NCBI GenBank assembly: GCA_050743365.1
Contig: JBOGFI010000064.1
Location: 1 to 26,042 of the forward strand
Direction: 5' to 3'
DNA from: JBOGFI01 sp050743365
GTDB taxonomy: Bacteria; Actinomycetota; Acidimicrobiia; IMCC26256; JACDBD01
DNA length: 26,042 bases
Shown here: in pieces, positions 6,921 through 14,252 of the stretch
Numbering within the stretch: position 1 is the first letter of the stretch
Layout: each line of letters opens with the position of its first letter
Notes under the pieces: generated by a model
Databases searched by the model: none
Seen by the model: only the letters and a program-made list of their open reading frames with translations
What the model was told of the DNA's origin: nothing
Position numbers and translations under genes: made by a program

Positions 6921-7496
6921 TCAGACGGGGTCGACGACCTCCTCGTCGACGAGCTTCGTGGTCGGCGTCGACAGCACGCGCCCGTGCTCCCGCAGCTCCT
7001 GAACCGCGGGGACCGGGTCGGGGTCGGCGAAGAGCTCCTTGTCGCCGTAGTCGGCCGGGCGACCGGTGCCGTCGATCGCCCACCACGACGCCTCCAGCGC
7101 GATCCCGTTGGGGTCGGTGAAGTACACGGACCGGACGATCTCGTGGTCGACCACCTCGGTGATCTCGCACCCGGCGGCCTGGAGCCGGTCCCGCAGATCG
7201 AGCAGCGCCCGCTCGTCGGGGAGGTTGAACGAGAGGTGGTCGAACTGGATCGTCCGCGACGGCGGGGCGCCGGCGGGCTTGGCAAAGGTCTCGATGCCCT
7301 TCATCTCGAAGAACGCGACCGTGTTCTGGGCTCCGATCTCGAAGAAGTAGTGGCGCATCGGGCCGGCCATGACCGTCGTGACCAGGCGCATACCGAGCAC
7401 GCCGACGTAGAAGCGGACGGTGGCGTCCATGTCCGGCGTCACCAGGGCGAGGTGGTTGACCCCGCGCCAGCGGGGAGCTTCGGGCCGTGAGGTCAT
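6921..7496 (-). CDS. VOC-superfamily metalloenzyme (glyoxalase/dioxygenase-like)
   Basis: A 191-residue protein with two beta-alpha-beta-beta-beta modules. The first opens with GVNHLALVTPDMDATVRFY, the second with IQFDHLSFNLPDERALLDL. Likely metal ligands are H15, H87 and E135 (in GIALEASWW), the usual 2-His-1-Glu pattern. The C-terminal 45 residues extend past the fold and carry DYGDKELFADPDPVPAVQEL, so it is longer than a simple glyoxalase I. The substrate cannot be read from sequence. AAGGAGG lies 4 nt before the ATG. The gene converges with tadA (10 bp apart) and diverges from the Rieske gene. Confidence 0.85.
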   Translation of the reverse strand: MTSRPEAPRWRGVNHLALVTPDMDATVRFYVGVLGMRLVTTVMAGPMRHYFFEIGAQNTVAFFEMKGIETFAKPAGAPPSRTIQFDHLSFNLPDERALLDLRDRLQAAGCEITEVVDHEIVRSVYFTDPNGIALEASWWAIDGTGRPADYGDKELFADPDPVPAVQELREHGRVLSTPTTKLVDEEVVDPV

Positions 7497-7526
7497 GGCG
7501 CCTCCTTCTCGGAGCGAACGCCCCGG

Positions 7527-7552
7527 AGTCTACGGCCGACAGCCGGTAGATT
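7527..7552. promoter_or_regulatory. Divergent -10 boxes between the VOC and Rieske genes
   Basis: TAGACT on the minus strand (7532-7527) lies 30 nt before the VOC start. TAGATT on the plus strand (7547-7552) lies 28 nt before the Rieske start. Both genes carry strong Shine-Dalgarno sequences, so these transcripts would have short leaders, unlike the leaderless genes in this window. Confidence 0.4.
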
Positions 7553-7580
7553 CGGCCGGGCACCTCCCGAGGAGGCAGCC

Positions 7581-7931
7581 ATGGCACACCAGACACCCGT
7601 CGGCCCGGCGTCGGACCTCACCCCGGGCAAGATCACCGGTGCCGGTCACTATGCGGTCGGCAACGCGCAGGGAAGCCACTTCGCGGTAAGCCGTCGGTGC
7701 CGCCACCTGGGCGCCGACCTCGCGGGCGGCTCGATCGACAAGGCCGGCTGCCTGGTGTGCCCGTGGCACGGCGCCAAGTACGACGTCGAGACCGGCCGTA
7801 TGGTGCGCGGGCCGCAGGGCATCTTCGCCCGCATACCGGGCCTGGGGCCGCTGAACATGGCGTTCACCCGGATCCTCCCGCTTCGCCGGGGCCGGGTCAG
7901 CGAGCGCGACGGCACCCTGTACGTCGGATGA
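7581..7931 (+). CDS. Small Rieske [2Fe-2S] protein
   Basis: A 116-residue single-domain Rieske protein. The cluster ligands are C40 and H42 (CRHLGADLAGG) and C60 and H63 (CPWHGAKYD). There is no hydrophobic N-terminal anchor, so it resembles soluble Rieske ferredoxins or the electron-input domain of oxygenases more than a cytochrome bc1 subunit. The C-terminal part (MAFTRILPLRRGRVSERDGTLYVG) is a normal Rieske ending. GAGGAGG lies 5 nt before the ATG. The stop codon overlaps the first copy of a 20-bp repeat. Before the insertion that now separates them, it probably abutted the SagB-like flavoprotein gene, which hints at an electron-transfer partnership. Confidence 0.88.
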   Translation: MAHQTPVGPASDLTPGKITGAGHYAVGNAQGSHFAVSRRCRHLGADLAGGSIDKAGCLVCPWHGAKYDVETGRMVRGPQGIFARIPGLGPLNMAFTRILPLRRGRVSERDGTLYVG

Positions 7932-8122
7932 AGGCCTGCCAGCCCTCGACTCACCGCCAGGATTGCGCGGAGCGGCGAGCGGCCCGAAGGGCGCGTCGGC
8001 GAGCGGCCCGAAGGGCGGCGGCAGGTACCCTGCCGCCGAGCGAGCGCGAGCCGACCATGGAGAGGGCAGGTACCCTGCCGCCGAGCGAGCGCGACCAGAC
8101 ACGATGAAGGCCTGCCAGCCCT
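7927..8122. repeat. 156-bp repeat-built insertion flanked by 20-bp direct repeats
   Basis: GATGAAGGCCTGCCAGCCCT occurs at 7927-7946 and again at 8103-8122. The 156 bp between are built from nested repeats. A 21-bp unit containing GAGCGGCCCGAAGGGCG occurs at 7973-7993 and 7997-8017 (period 24). A 30-bp unit beginning GGCAGGTACCCTGCCGCCGA occurs at 8020-8049 and 8065-8094 (period 45). The first 30-bp copy lies in a 9-bp hairpin, GGCGGCAGG-TAC-CCTGCCGCC. The structure looks like a small interspersed element or REP-like mosaic with duplicated target. A 59-codon Arg-rich frame (7928-8107) crosses it but looks non-coding. Confidence 0.75.
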
Positions 8123-9704
8123 GAACGACCCGACCGCGGCCGCCGAGCTCCACCGGCTCACGCGGCACGGCTCGCCGGTCGACCGGTCGGGTCTCGTCGA
8201 CTTCCGGCCGCTCGACCCGACCAACCGGCCGGTGCCGTTCAAGCGGTACCGTGGTCTCGAGACCCGTGCCCTGCCGCGGGACTTCGGCACCACCGGTGTG
8301 CCCGCGGTGGAGGTGCTGTCGGGCCGGCGCCCGGCGCAGCCCGCTCCGCTCGATGAGCACGGGCTCGCCCGGCTGCTCTTCTTCTCGGCCGGGGTCACCC
8401 GGGTCAGCGACTCCCCCGCGTTCGAGGGCCGCACGTACTTCCGAGCCGCGATGTCGGCCGGCAACCTCCACCCGGTCGAGCTGTACGTGGCGTGCGGTGA
8501 CCTGGGAGCCGTGCCCGCGGGCCTGTACCACTTCGACCCGCTGGAGTTCGGGCTCACGGAGCTGCGCGACCAGGACCTGCGACTGGCGCTCGCCGGTGCC
8601 GCCGGGATCTCCGAGATCCAGACCGCGCCGTGCACGATCGTGCTCACCGGGATCCCGTGGCGCACGGCCTGGAAGTACGGCGAGCGCGGCTACCGCCACC
8701 TCTACTGGGACGCGGGCACCATCCTCGCCAACCTGCTCGCGGTCGCCGACGCTCACGGGCTGGCGGCGAGGGTTGCGGTCGGCTTCGACGACCACGGCGT
8801 GGCCGCCGGCATCGCCGTCGACGGCACCTCCGAGTTCCCGCTCGCGCTGGTGCCTATCGGCGCGGGGCCGCCCGCCCCCCTCGGTCGCGCGATCACGCCC
8901 GAGAGGATCGTGTTCGACGTCGAGCCGATCTCCCCGCACCCGATCGAGTTCCCCCTGATCACGAAGGCGCACGCGGCGGGCGCCCTGGCCGACGGCGTCG
9001 AGGAGTGGCGGGAGGCCGCGGCCCGGCTCGGCGCACCGGCACGCGTCGAGCTCGACCCGCCGGGGGTGGCGAGCCGGCCGTCCATCGAGGACGTGATCCT
9101 GCGGCGGGGATCCACCCGGGTCATGCGGCGGGCGACGGCGCCGCGCGAGCTACTCGACTGGGGCATGTCGGTGGCGGCGCGCCCGGTGCCCGGCGACTTC
9201 GCCGCCCCGGGGGCGACAATGCTCGAGCACTACCTCTCGGTTCACGACGTTGCGGGCGTCGAGCCGGGCGCGTACCGGTGGGGGGACGGCACTACCCACC
9301 TCGTCCACCGCGGCGACTACCGCGGCGAGGCGCAGTTGCTGTGCCTGCGCCAGCCCCTCGGCGGCGACTCTGCCTACACGGCCTTCCACTGCGCCGACCT
9401 CGACGCCGTGCTCGCCGCGCTCGGTTCGCGCGGCTACCGGGCCGCCCAGCTCGAGGCGGGGATCTCGGCCGGTCGCCTGACGCTCGCCGCCTTCGCGCTC
9501 GGCTACGGCGCCACCGGGCTGACCTTCTTCGACGAGGCGGTGTCGCACTTCTTCCAGGCACGCGCCTCGTGCATGCTCGTCACCTCGGTGGGCGTGCCCG
9601 CCTACACGAACGCGCCGGGCGGCCCGCCCGGCGCAACCACCGAGCTCGGAGGCTACGAACGGCTCATGGAGCGCGTCTCGCTCCAGCTGCACCGGGCGCG
9701 GTGA
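8121..9704 (+). CDS. Tandem nitroreductase-fold (SagB/ThcOx-like) flavoprotein
   Basis: A protein of about 527 residues with two nitroreductase-like halves. The N-terminus (LHRLTRHGS, then LDPTNRPVPFKRY) matches the lead segment of SagB-type dehydrogenases. Half one contains AAMSAGNLHPVELYV and YRHLYWDAGTILANLLAVA. Half two contains GSTRVMRRATAPRELL, AGISAGRLTLAAFALGYGATG and LTFFDEAVSHFF. SagB enzymes are FMN-dependent oxidases that aromatise azolines in peptide natural products; related proteins have other roles. No cyclodehydratase or precursor peptide is nearby. The start is a problem: the frame is open back to the Rieske stop, but the only ATG/GTG/TTG is a GTG at 8232, inside the conserved lead segment. 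I give the CTG at 8121 as best guess. The last 41 bp overlap the convergent glycosyltransferase gene. Confidence 0.82.
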   Translation: MNDPTAAAELHRLTRHGSPVDRSGLVDFRPLDPTNRPVPFKRYRGLETRALPRDFGTTGVPAVEVLSGRRPAQPAPLDEHGLARLLFFSAGVTRVSDSPAFEGRTYFRAAMSAGNLHPVELYVACGDLGAVPAGLYHFDPLEFGLTELRDQDLRLALAGAAGISEIQTAPCTIVLTGIPWRTAWKYGERGYRHLYWDAGTILANLLAVADAHGLAARVAVGFDDHGVAAGIAVDGTSEFPLALVPIGAGPPAPLGRAITPERIVFDVEPISPHPIEFPLITKAHAAGALADGVEEWREAAARLGAPARVELDPPGVASRPSIEDVILRRGSTRVMRRATAPRELLDWGMSVAARPVPGDFAAPGATMLEHYLSVHDVAGVEPGAYRWGDGTTHLVHRGDYRGEAQLLCLRQPLGGDSAYTAFHCADLDAVLAALGSRGYRAAQLEAGISAGRLTLAAFALGYGATGLTFFDEAVSHFFQARASCMLVTSVGVPAYTNAPGGPPGATTELGGYERLMERVSLQLHRAR

Positions 9705-11094
9705 CCTCCTCGTAGCAGGACGCGAACCGGCTCGCGAGCGCCCGCCACGAGTAGCCTGCACGTGCCTGCTCGTAGGCGTGACGGCCGCGGCGCCGGCGCT
9801 CGTCGGGCTGCGTGACCAGCTCCACCAGCGCGTCGGCGAGCGCGGCCTCGTCGTCGGGCGGCACCAGCCAGCCGTTGGGACGGCCGGGCTCGGTGTTGAC
9901 GAACGCGAGCGGCCCGCCGGTGCTGGTCGTGACGACGGGCACCCCGCACGCCATCGCCTCGATGAACACCTGCCCGAACGACTCGTCGACCGAGGGCGCG
10001 ACCATCGCGTCGGCGCACGCGAGGCCCCACGGCAGGTCGTCGTGGCCCCGCCAGCCCACGAAGAACACGTGGTCGGCCACGCCCTCGCCGCGCGCGACCG
10101 TCACCGGGTGCTCACCCTCCCACTCGCCCGGGTGCCCTCCCCAGATCACGAGCGGCGCCGGCGACGAGAAGCGGGAACGGGCTCGCGCGTAGGCCCGGAT
10201 GAGCAGGGGCACCCGCTTGAAGCCGAGGAACCGGCCGACGAACAGCAGCACCGGCCACAGCGCGCCGGTGCCGGGGTCGACGAAGCGTTCGAGGTCCGCG
10301 ACCGTGTAGCGGACGCCGCCGGGGTCGCCGCCCTCGTCCCACCCGCGGGGCTCGTCCACGAGCCAGCGCCGCAGCAGCTGGAGGCGCTCGTCGACGGGCA
10401 GGGCCCGGGCGGTGAAGCGGTCCGTGTCGACGCCGTTGGGGATGCAGCGGATCCGGTCGGCGGGGACGCCCAGCAGCCGGACCGCCTCGTCGCGGTCGTG
10501 GGGCGAGATGACGAGGAGTTGCGTGGCCCCGTGGGCCCATCGCCGCATGGTCTCGGCCCAGAAGGCGGCGTGGGGCCAGGGCGCACCGCGCTCGATGGCA
10601 TCGAGCATCTTCAGCTCGGTGCCGTGGAGATGGCCGACAACCGGGTGGCCGGGCCATCGTCGCGCCACCACCTCGTACTGCGGCGTGAGGTGCTGGAGAT
10701 GAAAGCACTCGACCCCGCCGGCGCGCCCGTCCTCGAGCACGCGGGTCCACGCCGCCACCTGCCGCTCGAGGAGGTGGGGTTCTACCACCGCCAGGACCCG
10801 GTCGGGGGCGCCGGGCCGGTCCTCGAACGACGGGTGCAGCGGCATCTCGGCCGCGAGCGGGTCGGCCCCCCGCTCGGCCGCCTCGAGGGCGGGGCCGAAG
10901 TCGGCGGCGTGCACGTCGAGGCCGGCGAAGAACGTCTTCGCGTTCGACTCCGTCCCCGGCGGGCCCAGCGAGCCGCAGAACACCGACGCCTCCCACCCCA
11001 CGTCGGGGAGCACGCCGGCCAGGTAGCGGACGACTTGCGCCGAGCCGCCGCGGGGATAGAACAGGAAGCCCATCGCGACGCGGCGCACCGTCAT
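9664..11094 (-). CDS. GT4-family glycosyltransferase
   Basis: A 476-residue GT-B fold protein. The N-terminal Rossmann domain opens with MGFLFYPRGGSAQVVRYLAG, where the glycine loop is typical of retaining GT4 enzymes. The donor domain includes IPNGVDTDRF, LLFVGRFLGFKRVPLLIRAY and the EX7E motif in DESFGQVFIEAMACG, followed by VPVVTTSTGGP and GWLVPPDDEAALADAL. The product is probably a glycan, glycolipid or glycosylated small molecule; the acceptor is unknown. No membrane segment is seen. I use the ATG at 11094, 22 bp after the E2 stop, because the 32 residues upstream would overlap E2. Its 3' end overlaps that of the SagB-like gene. Confidence 0.9.
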   Translation of the reverse strand: MTVRRVAMGFLFYPRGGSAQVVRYLAGVLPDVGWEASVFCGSLGPPGTESNAKTFFAGLDVHAADFGPALEAAERGADPLAAEMPLHPSFEDRPGAPDRVLAVVEPHLLERQVAAWTRVLEDGRAGGVECFHLQHLTPQYEVVARRWPGHPVVGHLHGTELKMLDAIERGAPWPHAAFWAETMRRWAHGATQLLVISPHDRDEAVRLLGVPADRIRCIPNGVDTDRFTARALPVDERLQLLRRWLVDEPRGWDEGGDPGGVRYTVADLERFVDPGTGALWPVLLFVGRFLGFKRVPLLIRAYARARSRFSSPAPLVIWGGHPGEWEGEHPVTVARGEGVADHVFFVGWRGHDDLPWGLACADAMVAPSVDESFGQVFIEAMACGVPVVTTSTGGPLAFVNTEPGRPNGWLVPPDDEAALADALVELVTQPDERRRRGRHAYEQARAGYSWRALASRFASCYEEVTAPGAAGARRAP

Positions 11095-11116
11095 CCCGGC
11101 TCCGCGGTCGAGGTGC

Positions 11117-12055
11117 TCAAAGCTCAGCGTTCCAGGCACGGGTCTCGATGACGTCGCGCACGCGTGCGAGGAAAGCGGCGGCGTAGGCACCGTCGAACGC
11201 CCGGTGGTCGAAGCTCAGGGTCAGCCGTCCGACCGCGCGCACCGCCACGCCATCGCCGTCGCCGGTCTCGACCACCACCGGTCGCGGCGCGATCCGGTCG
11301 GTGGCCAGTATCGCCACCTGCGGCTGGTTGATGATCGGCACCGAGACGAGCGTCCCGTATGGGCCGGGGTTCGTGATCGTGAAGGTCCCTCCGCCGACAT
11401 CGTCGGGCGACAGCTGCCTGGCGCGCGCCCGCGACGCGAGGTCGGTGATCTCGCCGGCGATCGCCCGAAGCCGCTTTGCTCGCGCGTTGCGCACCACCGG
11501 GACGATGAGACCCTGATGGTCGAGGTCGACGGCGACGCCGAGATGCACCTCGCGGTGCACGACGAGCTGGTCGCCGTCGCGCACGGCGGCGTTGACGCGG
11601 GGGAACGCGGCGATGGCGTCGATCACGGCCCGGGCGACGAACGGTAGGTAAGTGAGGGGGAAGCCCTCCTCCTCGCGCCAGGCGGCGCCGCGCCGGCGGC
11701 GGACGCGGGCGACGGCCTCGTAGTCGACCTCGACCACGATGGCGGCGTGGGCCGCCGTCGCCTTCGAGCGGACCATGTGCTCGGCTGTCCGCCGCCGCAC
11801 CGGGCTGAACGCGACGATCTCGGCCCCATCTGCGGGGCGCTCTGCCCCCCGCAACCCCCCGGTGTACGCGAGTACGTCGGCTCGCGTCACGCGGCCGGTC
11901 TCGCCGGTTCCGTGGATCTCCTCCGGGTCGAGGTCGCGCTGGGCGAGCAGGCCGCGCACCGCCGGGGAGAGGAAGGAGCGCCCGCCGCCGCGACGGGGCG
12001 GCCGGTCGCGCCACGGGAGGACGGTCGGGGGGGTCGCGGGTGGGTCCGGCGCCAC
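11117..12055 (-). CDS. 2-oxoacid dehydrogenase E2 acyltransferase without lipoyl domain
   Basis: A 312-residue protein. The peripheral-subunit-binding domain is at about residues 27-64 (FLSPAVRGLLAQRDLDPEEI, GTGETGRVTRADVLAY). The acyltransferase core runs from about 80, with FTITNPGPYGT, INQPQVAILA and the active-site SFDHRAFDG (His284, Asp288). The N-terminal 26 residues are Pro/Arg-rich linker. There is no lipoyl domain (no DKA motif), although typical E2 proteins carry one to three. The start is a GTG with TACCGT 8 nt upstream and no Shine-Dalgarno sequence. An upstream extension would run into the divergent E1 gene. It likely works with that E1, with a lipoyl carrier from elsewhere, or acts as a free acyltransferase. 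Confidence 0.88.
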   Translation of the reverse strand: MAPDPPATPPTVLPWRDRPPRRGGGRSFLSPAVRGLLAQRDLDPEEIHGTGETGRVTRADVLAYTGGLRGAERPADGAEIVAFSPVRRRTAEHMVRSKATAAHAAIVVEVDYEAVARVRRRRGAAWREEEGFPLTYLPFVARAVIDAIAAFPRVNAAVRDGDQLVVHREVHLGVAVDLDHQGLIVPVVRNARAKRLRAIAGEITDLASRARARQLSPDDVGGGTFTITNPGPYGTLVSVPIINQPQVAILATDRIAPRPVVVETGDGDGVAVRAVGRLTLSFDHRAFDGAYAAAFLARVRDVIETRAWNAEL

Positions 12056-12063
12056 GACATCCG

Positions 12064-12073
12064 ACGGTATCCT
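12064..12073. promoter_or_regulatory. Overlapping divergent -10 boxes for E2 and E1
   Basis: ACGGTATCCT reads TATCCT on the plus strand (12068-12073), serving E1 with a leader of about 34 nt that holds CAGGAGG. On the minus strand it reads TACCGT (12069-12064), ending 8 nt before the E2 GTG. Because the two hexamers overlap by two bases, the two genes would compete for polymerase. Confidence 0.45.
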
Positions 12074-12114
12074 CCGGGCCAGCGGGCGGGCGACGACCCG
12101 AGCGCAGGAGGCGG

Positions 12115-14205
12115 ATGAAGCTCCGGGAGCGACGCACCGGACACAACCACGTCGTCTCGCTCGACGAGGCGGTCACCGACTTCCGCCTCGCCTGCATCTC
12201 CCGGGCCATCGACGACCGCGAGATCACGCTCCGCCAGCAGAGTCAGGTCTTCTTCCAGATCTCGGGCGCGGGCCACGAGGCCCTGCTGCTCGGCCTCGCC
12301 CGATCATTACGGCCCGGGTACGACTGGTTCTTCCCCTACTACCGCGACCGGGCGTTGCTGCTCGGCCTCGGGGTGACGCCGCGGGACCTCCTGCTCCAGG
12401 CAGTGGGCAGCGCCGCCGACCCGGCTTCGGGTGGGCGCCAGATGCCGTGCCACTGGGGCGACCGCGGCCGCCACGTGGTGACCCAGAGCAGCCCTACGGG
12501 GAGCCAGTGCCTGCCGGCGGTGGGCTGCGCCGAGGCGGCGCGCTACATCGCCCGTCGCGACCTCCTCGGCTGCTCGGCCCACGGCGACGAGCTGACCTAC
12601 GTCTCGCTCGGCGAGGGCGCGGCGTCGGAGGGGGAGTTCTGGGAGAGCCTCAACAGTGCCTGCCGGCTCGGGCTCCCGGTGCTGTTCGTGATCGCCGACA
12701 ACGGCTACGCGATCTCGGTGCGGGCCGGCGACCAGGCACCGGCGCCGATCTCCGAGATGGTCGTCGGCATCCGCGGCCTTCATGTCACCAAGTTCGACGG
12801 GCGCGACTACTTCGAGACCCGCCGTAAGGGCGGGGAGGCGGTCGAGCGCGTGCGCGCCGGGCAGGGCCCGGGGCTCGTCCACGCGCTCGTCACCCGTCCC
12901 TATTCGCACTCGCTGTCGGACGACCAGAAGAAGTACCGGTCCCAGGACGAGCTGCTCGCCGAGGCCGAGCACGATCCGATCCTCACGCTCGAGCACGCGC
13001 TGGTGCGGGCGGGCGCGCTCACCTCCGAGGGGGCCGAGGACATCCGGGTCGAGGCCAAGGCCACCGTCGCCGAGGCCGCGCGTGAGGCGCTCGCGGCGCC
13101 GCGTCCCGACCCCGCCACCGTGACCCAGCACGTGCTCGGGCCGCCGCCGGTGACCGAGCTGCCGCCCGACCCGCCGACCGACGGCGAGGCGGTCGCCTTC
13201 GGAGAGTCGATCCGCCGCACGCTGCACGACGAGATGGCACGCGACGAGCGCATCCGCGTGTTCGGCGAGGACGTCGCCGACGGCGACCCGCGCGTGCTCG
13301 ACGAGGTGCCGGGCAAGGGCGGCGTGTTCGGCATCACCTTCGGGCTCCAGCGCGAGTTCGGCGAGGGTCGCTGCTTCAACACGCCGCTGGCGGAGGCGAA
13401 CATCGTCGGGCGTGCCATCGGGCAGGCGCTCCGGGGCCTGCGCCCCAGCCCCGAGATCCAGTTCTTCGACTACATCTGGCCGGCCATGCAGCAGATCAGG
13501 TCGGAGGCGGCCACGATCCGCTGGCGGTCGAACGCGACGTTCACCTGCCCGACGGTGATCCGCGTGCCGATCGGCGGCTACCTCACCGGCGGCGCGATCT
13601 GGCACTCGCAGTGCGGGGAGTCGATCTTCGCCCACATCCCCGGCCTGCTCATCGCGTTCCCATCCCGGGCACGCGACGCCGCCGGCTTGCTGCGCACCGC
13701 GTTCCGCTGCGAAGACCCGGTGCTCTTCCTGGAGCACAAGCACCTCTACCGCCAGGGCTACAACCGCGACCCGCTGCCGCCCTCCGACTGGCTGTTGCCG
13801 TTCGGACGCGGCACCTACATCACGCGCGGCAGCCGGATCACGGTCGTCACCTGGGGCGCCACCGTGCACCGGGCTCAGCTCGCCGCCCACGAGATCGACC
13901 CCGATGGCGACGCGGTCGAGATCCTCGACCTGCGCACGCTGGTGCCGTGGGACCGGGACCTCGTGGCCGAGTCGGTGGCGCGGACGGGACGGCTGCTCGT
14001 GCTGCACGAGGACACGCTCACCTGCGGCTTCGGGGCGGAGGTGGCGGCGTGGGTGGCGGACGAGTGCTTCGAGCACCTCGATGCGCCGGTGTGGCGTCTC
14101 GCGGCGACCGACACCCACGTCGCGTACGAGCCCACGCTCGAACAGGCGATCCTCCCGCAGGTCGACGACATCGCCCGCGACCTGCGCCGTCTCCTCGCCT
14201 ACTGA
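12115..14205 (+). CDS. 2-oxoacid dehydrogenase E1, fused alpha-beta subunits
   Basis: A 696-residue thiamine-diphosphate enzyme with alpha and beta subunits in one chain. The alpha half includes FFPYYRDRALLLGLG, GGRQMPCHWG (about residues 107-115) and the TPP/Mg motif from GEG (166-168) to N180 and DN (195-196). The beta half starts near residue 375 and contains VFGEDVADGDPRVLDEV, FNTPLAEANIVGRAIGQAL, PEIQFFDYIWPAMQQ and the C-terminal transketolase domain with VEILDLRTLVPWD. The sequence is closest in style to branched-chain or general 2-oxoacid dehydrogenases, not to homodimeric AceE. Substrate not assignable. AGGAGG precedes the ATG. It diverges from the lipoyl-less E2 and is followed 47 bp later by putA; no E3 gene is in the window. 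Confidence 0.92.
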   Translation: MKLRERRTGHNHVVSLDEAVTDFRLACISRAIDDREITLRQQSQVFFQISGAGHEALLLGLARSLRPGYDWFFPYYRDRALLLGLGVTPRDLLLQAVGSAADPASGGRQMPCHWGDRGRHVVTQSSPTGSQCLPAVGCAEAARYIARRDLLGCSAHGDELTYVSLGEGAASEGEFWESLNSACRLGLPVLFVIADNGYAISVRAGDQAPAPISEMVVGIRGLHVTKFDGRDYFETRRKGGEAVERVRAGQGPGLVHALVTRPYSHSLSDDQKKYRSQDELLAEAEHDPILTLEHALVRAGALTSEGAEDIRVEAKATVAEAAREALAAPRPDPATVTQHVLGPPPVTELPPDPPTDGEAVAFGESIRRTLHDEMARDERIRVFGEDVADGDPRVLDEVPGKGGVFGITFGLQREFGEGRCFNTPLAEANIVGRAIGQALRGLRPSPEIQFFDYIWPAMQQIRSEAATIRWRSNATFTCPTVIRVPIGGYLTGGAIWHSQCGESIFAHIPGLLIAFPSRARDAAGLLRTAFRCEDPVLFLEHKHLYRQGYNRDPLPPSDWLLPFGRGTYITRGSRITVVTWGATVHRAQLAAHEIDPDGDAVEILDLRTLVPWDRDLVAESVARTGRLLVLHEDTLTCGFGAEVAAWVADECFEHLDAPVWRLAATDTHVAYEPTLEQAILPQVDDIARDLRRLLAY

Positions 14206-14252
14206 TGCGTTCACTGAGCGCCAAGACGTCCCTCAACGCACGCATCTGAGCG

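Noticed and set aside
7928..8107. 59-codon Arg-rich frame crossing the repeat insertion, with ATG overlapping the Rieske stop
   Set aside because: The peptide merely reflects the DNA repeats (AGTLPPSER twice), has no Shine-Dalgarno sequence, and resembles no protein family.
7927..8122. CRISPR array
   Set aside because: The repeats have only two copies each, unequal periods (24 and 45 bp) and no cas genes nearby.
12307..14214. Long minus-strand open frame (635 codons) opposite E1
   Set aside because: No family motif, composition typical of an antisense shadow, and E1 on the plus strand has all catalytic motifs.
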